Origin: Niallia taxi
GTDB lineage: Bacteria; Bacillota; Bacilli; Bacillales; Cytobacillaceae
Length of the DNA stretch: 64,000 nucleotides
Direction of reading: 5' to 3'
Assembly (NCBI RefSeq): GCF_004005475.1
Contig: NZ_RZTZ01000005.1
Coordinates: 62,001-126,000, forward strand
Shown: positions 59,876-64,000 of the stretch, piece after piece
Layout of the letters: the number at the start of each line of letters is the position of its first letter
Numbering within the stretch: position 1 is the first letter of the stretch
Notes under the pieces: model-generated
Databases searched by the model: none
What the model was told of the DNA's origin: nothing
What the model saw: the letters and a program-made list of their open reading frames with translations, nothing else
Program-made: the position numbers and the translations under genes

Positions 59876-60233
59876 AAAAAGAGGCTGGGACATAAGTATG
59901 TGAACCAGTGTAAAGACCGAACTACTTAATCAATTACGATTTAATAGTTCGGTTTTTGTTTTGTTTTTAGTTTAAATACAAAAAATTAGAAATTTTAGTG
60001 GAATGGAGCGGAGGCCACTCGACTCCTGCGGGAATAGAGGAAAGGATGAGACCCCGCAGGCGAAGACGAGGAGGCTCATCTTCCTCCCCGCGGAAAGCGA
60101 GAGGGTGCAGCGCAAAGAAACGAACTAACTTTCACTCAAAATTTTATTTAGACACAATCTTCATTTTTCAGATTTATTGTAATTTTATTATTCGTGTTTA
60201 GAAGGTTATCTTTTGATTTGACCCAGCCTCTTT
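59876..60233 (+). repeat. Structured intergenic repeat element, copy 2
   Basis: About 358 bp, same architecture as the copy at 44796: left end AAAAAGAGGCTGGGACA, right end TGACCCAGCCTCTTTA (one mismatch to the inverted left end). An ACCGAACT...AGTTCGGT hairpin with T5 follows the left end, and then a GC-rich core with CCTGCGGG (60025)/CCCGCAGG (60053) and GATGAG (60045)/CTCATC (60075). The enclosing stem carries one mismatch (CCACTCG/CGAGAGG). The core is nearly base-for-base the same as copy 1, while the AT-rich flanks have diverged. It starts right after the anti-sigma gene, so its left hairpin may terminate that operon. Confidence 0.85.
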
Positions 60234-60430
60234 ATTTGTAAGTCAAATCTCAGGTTAATTGAAGATTAAGTAAGAAAATTTACTCAGTAATAGTTTGATA
60301 TATACCATAACGTACAATGTCCATGTATTATATACAGTAGATATTCTGTATTCGTTTACATAAATAATTATGATTTCTTAGTTATCTATGCAGGTACTTG
60401 CATAAATAACTTCTAACAGGAGGATATAAC
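60234..60430. other. Intergenic region upstream of rfbB
   Basis: 197 bp of AT-rich sequence between the repeat and rfbB. It presumably holds the rfbB promoter, but I see no box of good quality. Confidence 0.4.
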
Positions 60431-61423
60431 ATGAATATACTCGTAACAGGCGGTGCTGGGTTCATTGGCAGTAATTTCATCCGCTATATGCTTGATACAT
60501 ATTCTGATATGAATATCGTTAATCTGGACTTACTGACATATGCAGGCAATTTTAATAGCTTAGCTGATTTCGAAAATAATCCTCACCATCATTTTGTCCG
60601 AGGCAGCATTACAAATTTTGAGCTTATCACTCATTTGCTGGATGTTCATAACATAGAAGCTATTATCAACTTTGCAGCAGAGTCCCATGTTGACAGAAGC
60701 ATTGTTAATCCAGGTGCCTTTGTGGAAACAAATGTGCAAGGAACATTGACTTTATTGGAGGCAGCAAAGGAGAAAAGGGTTGACAGGTTCATTCATATCT
60801 CGACAGATGAAGTTTATGGCAGTCTTGGCAAGGAGGGTTATTTCACAGAGAATAGCCAGATTGCGCCGAATAGTCCTTATGCAGCAAGCAAGGCGGCAAG
60901 TGATTTGCTTGTGCGTTCTTACTATAAGACATATGGTTTAGATGTGATTATAACAAGATGTTCTAATAATTATGGGCCATACCAATTTCCAGAAAAACTA
61001 ATTCCGTTACTCATTACAAATGGTATTGATGGGGAGATTCTCCCTGTTTATGGAGACGGAGAAAATATTCGTGACTGGATTCATGTTAAGGATCATTGTG
61101 CTGCCATTGACTGTGTGCTGCGACAAGGAAAAAAGGGAGAAGTATATAATATAGGCGGAAGAACAGAAATGACCAATAATGAAATAGCCCATCTTATCAT
61201 GGATAGGTTGAACCTTCCAGAAGACAGGCTAAAGTATGTGGAAGACCGTCCAGGCCATGATTACCGTTATGCTATTGATCCTATGAAGGTAGAAAAGGAG
61301 CTTGGCTGGAGGCCTGTCAATACGTTTGCTGCCGGTATGAAAGAGACGGTAGATTGGTATTTAACAAATGAATCATGGTGGCGTCCTTTGAAGGAAATAC
61401 ATGTGGGCAGCAAAAATGATTAG
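60431..61423 (+). CDS. rfbB: dTDP-glucose 4,6-dehydratase
   Basis: A 330-residue extended-SDR enzyme converting dTDP-glucose to dTDP-4-keto-6-deoxyglucose. It has NAD motif TGGAGFIG (7-14), AESHVDRSI (about 83-91), STDEVYG with catalytic Asp/Glu (about 124-130), the Tyr-x3-Lys of SPYAASKAASD (about 152-162), and RCSNNYGPYQFPEKLIP. The other dTDP-rhamnose genes (rfbA, C, D) are absent within the window, so the product must be used by genes elsewhere, or this is a lone copy. CAGGAGG precedes the ATG. Confidence 0.93.
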   Translation: MNILVTGGAGFIGSNFIRYMLDTYSDMNIVNLDLLTYAGNFNSLADFENNPHHHFVRGSITNFELITHLLDVHNIEAIINFAAESHVDRSIVNPGAFVETNVQGTLTLLEAAKEKRVDRFIHISTDEVYGSLGKEGYFTENSQIAPNSPYAASKAASDLLVRSYYKTYGLDVIITRCSNNYGPYQFPEKLIPLLITNGIDGEILPVYGDGENIRDWIHVKDHCAAIDCVLRQGKKGEVYNIGGRTEMTNNEIAHLIMDRLNLPEDRLKYVEDRPGHDYRYAIDPMKVEKELGWRPVNTFAAGMKETVDWYLTNESWWRPLKEIHVGSKND

Positions 61424-61450
61424 AAATCAGGTAACTATTGGTTTTTAGTA

Positions 61451-61480
61451 AAGCACACTAAAAGGTATAAAAGTGTGCTT
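61451..61480. terminator. Hairpin between rfbB and the FAD oxidase gene
   Basis: AAGCACACT-(12 nt)-AGTGTGCTT, a 9-bp stem between converging genes; no strong T-tract on either side. Confidence 0.55.
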
Positions 61481-61489
61481 CTCCATTAT

Positions 61490-62686
61490 TTACCGCTGAT
61501 AGATGGATAGGTCAGGATGGCTGCCTTTTGTGATTACATCACGAAGTATCTTCGCTAATGCCATACTGTAGACAAGACCATTATCTCCATAAGCCATCAA
61601 AAAATAACAGTTTGGAAACTCCTCATATTCACCAATTAACGGCAGTCCATCATGTGTTCCTCCATAAAAGGCACCTAAATAATATTCAGCGTGGATGTCC
61701 AGTTCAGGAAATAGCTTTTTACATTCTTTGATAAGCTTTTCTTTCCGACTGATGATTTTTGAATCTCGCTTATCGGCATTCGCTGTATTTTCGTCAAAGC
61801 CGCCAATAATAATGCGGTTATCAAGCGTTGTTCTCATATAGATGTAAGGGCGGGCTGTTTCCCAAATCAATGTCCGCTTATGCCAGCTTGAGAAATCCTC
61901 AACGGGGTTTGTAACGACAGCATAGGAGCTTGCCAGCACACTGTTTTTTTCATTTCTAAATTCAAGATTTTCATAGCCTGCAGCGAAGATCACATGCTTT
62001 GCAGTAATAGAATGGCCTTTGTCTGTGTATAAGACTGCCTGATTATTTTCTAGCTTCTTACCATTGATCCTCGTGTTCTCATAAATTGCTACCCCTTTTT
62101 TTGCCGCACCATCGATTAGAGCATGATTGAATTTAAATGGGTTAAGCTCAGCATCATTATACGTATAAAGTGCCTTGTATTTCCCGAAACCGTATTTTTC
62201 TTTTATTTCCTGTTCGGAAAGCAAAACTGCCTGAAAACCATGCTTTTGAAGATAAGCATACTCTTTTTCTAATTTTTCGATATCCTCTGGGTAGCTTGCA
62301 TAATAAAGGCTGTCTCTCCGTTTAAAGTCAGAGGCTATATCAAGGTCATTTGCCGCACCTTCTATGTCATTGATCGCCTCTTCACATAATTTCAAATGCC
62401 TTATAGCCATATCTTCCCCAAAGCTGTTCACAAGCTCAAAAAGCATCTTATCGCCAAGATACTGAATAAGTGCTGTGTTTGTTGTGGTGCTGCCTTCCCC
62501 TACTCTCCGTTTGTCGACTACCGCAACCTTCAGTCCCGTATCCTTTAAGTAATGGGCACATTGGGCACCAGAGCTGCCTGCACCTATAATAAGAACATCA
62601 CAGCTTATATTCTCGCCAAGACTAGGATACGCAGGGGCTTCAGGGAAGGTAGTTGGCCAATAGTAGTTTCCGGATTGCAATTTCAT
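61490..62686 (-). CDS. FAD-dependent oxidoreductase (DadA/glycine oxidase-like)
   Basis: A 398-residue DAO-family flavoprotein. The dinucleotide fold has VLIIGAGSSGAQCAHYL (about 31-47), then VVDKRRVGEGSTTTNTALIQY, the family's second FAD contact. A distant HDGLPLIGEYEE (about 352-363) is near the flavin. It oxidises an amine or amino acid; the substrate is unknown. The initial MKLQSGNYYWPTTFPE is common in Bacillus homologues. A weak Shine-Dalgarno (GGGGAAATAAGC) precedes ATG 62686. It is monocistronic, divergent from the MGMT-like gene. Confidence 0.82.
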   Translation of the reverse strand: MKLQSGNYYWPTTFPEAPAYPSLGENISCDVLIIGAGSSGAQCAHYLKDTGLKVAVVDKRRVGEGSTTTNTALIQYLGDKMLFELVNSFGEDMAIRHLKLCEEAINDIEGAANDLDIASDFKRRDSLYYASYPEDIEKLEKEYAYLQKHGFQAVLLSEQEIKEKYGFGKYKALYTYNDAELNPFKFNHALIDGAAKKGVAIYENTRINGKKLENNQAVLYTDKGHSITAKHVIFAAGYENLEFRNEKNSVLASSYAVVTNPVEDFSSWHKRTLIWETARPYIYMRTTLDNRIIIGGFDENTANADKRDSKIISRKEKLIKECKKLFPELDIHAEYYLGAFYGGTHDGLPLIGEYEEFPNCYFLMAYGDNGLVYSMALAKILRDVITKGSHPDLSIYQR

Positions 62687-62799
62687 TGCTTATTTCCCCT
62701 CTCATGTTTTAATCTGATACTATTAAAACCAATCTAAATTAGCATGTCCTAAAATTTTCAATTTTACTAATCAAAAAATTAAGTAAAGAGGCAGAAGAT

Positions 62800-63138
62800 A
62801 TGACACCATTTACAATAAAGGTAATAGAAATCATTCAATCGATTCCAACAGGGAAAGTAATGACTTATGGACAAATTGCAAGAATAGCTGGAAGCCCGAG
62901 AGGTGCGAGGCAAGTGGTAAGAATACTGCACAGCTCCAGCCAAAAATACCAGCTTCCTTGGCATCGAGTAGTTAATGCAAAAGGAGCCATAGTAATAAAA
63001 GCCGAGGAAGGAAGTTCACTTCAGAAGCATCTTCTTGAGGAAGAGGGCGTCATTTTTTATAGAGAAGGTGAATTGGAGCTGAATAAATATCAGTATTTCC
63101 CCCTCGAAGAATGGGAAAGAGACTATTTTGAGGAATAA
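62800..63138 (+). CDS. Alkyltransferase-like (ATL) DNA repair protein, MGMT fold with Trp active site
   Basis: A 112-residue protein of the O6-alkylguanine-DNA alkyltransferase DNA-binding domain. The acceptor motif PCHRV is here PWHRV (53-57), so the alkyl-accepting Cys is replaced by Trp54. This defines the ATL group (E. coli Atl/YbaZ, yeast Atl1), which binds O6-alkylguanine, flips it and recruits nucleotide excision repair instead of repairing directly. Tyr23 (TYGQ) and the Arg finger R37 (GARQVVR) are conserved. A GAGGCAGAAGAT segment precedes the ATG. Confidence 0.9.
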   Translation: MTPFTIKVIEIIQSIPTGKVMTYGQIARIAGSPRGARQVVRILHSSSQKYQLPWHRVVNAKGAIVIKAEEGSSLQKHLLEEEGVIFYREGELELNKYQYFPLEEWERDYFEE

Positions 63139-63144
63139 AGAAGG

Positions 63145-63178
63145 CGAAAAAACTCCAAAACTTAGTTGTTTTGGAGTC
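63145..63178 (-). terminator. Terminator of the alpha/beta hydrolase gene
   Basis: On the minus strand ACTCCAAAAC-aactaa-GTTTTGGAGT is followed by TTTTTCG. It lies in the convergent gap and may also serve the ATL gene. Confidence 0.88.
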
Positions 63179-64000
63179 TCAATGTTCCATTAATGTGACC
63201 TTGTTCATTTCTCGTAAGCCCTTCTGTAAAGCCTGGCTGAATTGATCAGGCTTATCCATCATGACATTATGTCCTGCGTTTGCGATGGAAATCATGTTTT
63301 TATATGGTGCCTTAATAAGCGGGTAGTATTGTTCAAATAAATACTTAAAATGTAAGTCATACTGCCCTACAATGTATATGACAGGTACAGAATAGCTTGA
63401 AGATTGCTCTCTAATATCATGCTTTATTGCGTATTCGGATAAGGGTGCCTGAAGTTTTTCCTTCCTTAGAAAATAGCTTAAGTGTCTTAAAGAAAAATAG
63501 GGAGACACTGCCCCGGCCTTTAAAAAGGCAAAGGAATCAGACATATATGAAATATAATTTTTTGCTATTTTGTACATTTTAACAACGGCTGCTTCTGTCG
63601 CCTTTAAGCTGTCATGGAGCCCTTTTTGCAGGCGCTCTAGTATTTCCGCATCCTTATTTGCTCCTTGTACGAGAGCTTTTTTTCGGATTTCCGCAGCCAT
63701 AAGTGCTGCCCCATCATTTAATTGGACGATTTGAGAAATACCAATATAAGCTTTTGTCAGCTCAGGATAGCGCTGCACAAATAGACTTCCAATCGTCGTT
63801 CCCCATGAGTGACCCATAATGATGATTCTATCCTGATTAAATCGTTTGGAGAGATACAGGACAATTTCATGAATATCCTCCACAACCTGGTCTGCAGTGA
63901 GAGAAGCAATAATTGTGTCTGCCTTTTTCTTGTTAAGGAAATAAGTTCTGCCAGTATTGCGCTGATCCCAGTTCACAACTGTATAATCATATTCCCAGCC
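63179..64000 (-). CDS. Alpha/beta hydrolase, 5'-truncated by window edge
   Basis: At least 273 residues, open at the window end; residues before the visible GTG (63976) read GWEYDYTVVNWDQRNTGRTY, so the real start is beyond 64000. It has a WDQRNTGRT segment seen in proline iminopeptidase-type hydrolases, the nucleophile elbow GHSWG (Ser), an insertion-rich lid of about 100 residues, Asp in VGQYDLHF and the catalytic His in NAGHNVMMDKPDQFS. Hydrolase or peptidase activity is likely, substrate unknown. Confidence 0.82.
   Translation of the reverse strand, partial: GWEYDYTVVNWDQRNTGRTYFLNKKKADTIIASLTADQVVEDIHEIVLYLSKRFNQDRIIIMGHSWGTTIGSLFVQRYPELTKAYIGISQIVQLNDGAALMAAEIRKKALVQGANKDAEILERLQKGLHDSLKATEAAVVKMYKIAKNYISYMSDSFAFLKAGAVSPYFSLRHLSYFLRKEKLQAPLSEYAIKHDIREQSSSYSVPVIYIVGQYDLHFKYLFEQYYPLIKAPYKNMISIANAGHNVMMDKPDQFSQALQKGLREMNKVTLMEH

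Noticed and set aside
59998-60201. 67-codon Arg-rich frame in the repeat element (a similar 65-codon minus-strand frame lies in copy 1)
   Set aside because: It arises from the GC-rich structured core; the two copies do not preserve the same frame as a protein.

Overview
The window is chromosomal DNA of a low-GC, spore-forming Bacillaceae member. The evidence is close relatives of Bacillus subtilis proteins (CstA, GlnK-GlnL, GltT, AcsA, GuaC, a HemAT-like sensor, a KinB-like kinase, YfiY-type iron uptake), purine-rich ribosome binding sites, frequent TTG/GTG starts, many Rho-independent terminators, and S-box, L-box, yybP-ykoY and GEMM riboswitches. I call 53 protein genes, two of them cut by the window edges. 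I saw no rRNA, tRNA, CRISPR array, prophage or insertion sequence; apart from two copies of a structured intergenic repeat this looks like stable core and near-core genome.

Layout. 1-9.4 kb: a partial tyrosine phosphatase; cstA under a promoter overlapped by a cre site; an SDR oxidoreductase preceded by palindromic operators and followed by a MarR regulator; a HemAT-like chemoreceptor whose haem-ligand histidine is replaced by tyrosine; a His/Gly-rich membrane protein with pspA; a FUSC protein; DoxX. 9.8-19 kb: a pyruvyl-transferase-like protein, selO, a YdeI-type protein, a DUF421 membrane protein, the glutamine two-component system glnK-glnL followed by gltT, and a SAM-riboswitch-controlled MetE-like enzyme. 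19.4-25.2 kb: a cyclic-di-GMP-I riboswitch ahead of an 1800-residue secreted protein made of 13 FN3-like and about six OmpL47/Ig-like repeats. 25.2-33.2 kb: a lysine-riboswitch-controlled ABC importer, acsA, a DUF3231 protein, guaC and a DUF975 protein; between them lie a near-parS palindrome and a near-perfect Noc site.

33-44 kb: a Fur-controlled YfiY/YfiZ/YfhA-type siderophore importer without its own ATPase, a VOC protein, a Suv3-like helicase, a flavin monooxygenase-like protein, a manganese (yybP-ykoY) riboswitch ahead of an unknown two-gene operon, a lone PTS IIC-like permease and an orphan histidine kinase. 44.8-52.6 kb: the first repeat element, a second SAM-riboswitch MetE-like gene, a complete siderophore ABC operon divergent from a Fur-boxed ferredoxin-NADP reductase, and a lipoprotein. 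53-64 kb: livJHMGF, an ECF sigma/anti-sigma pair, the second repeat copy, rfbB, a FAD-dependent oxidase, an alkyltransferase-like DNA repair protein and a partial alpha/beta hydrolase.

Common threads. Metal and nutrient sensing dominates: two Fur-controlled siderophore systems probably sharing one ATPase, an Mn riboswitch, two SAM riboswitches, a lysine riboswitch, PurR-like boxes at guaC and CcpA sites at cstA and acsA. The most striking loci are the c-di-GMP-controlled giant repeat protein, the histidine-less globin sensor, the Mn-controlled unknown operon and the repeat family whose two strongest stems interleave like a pseudoknot.
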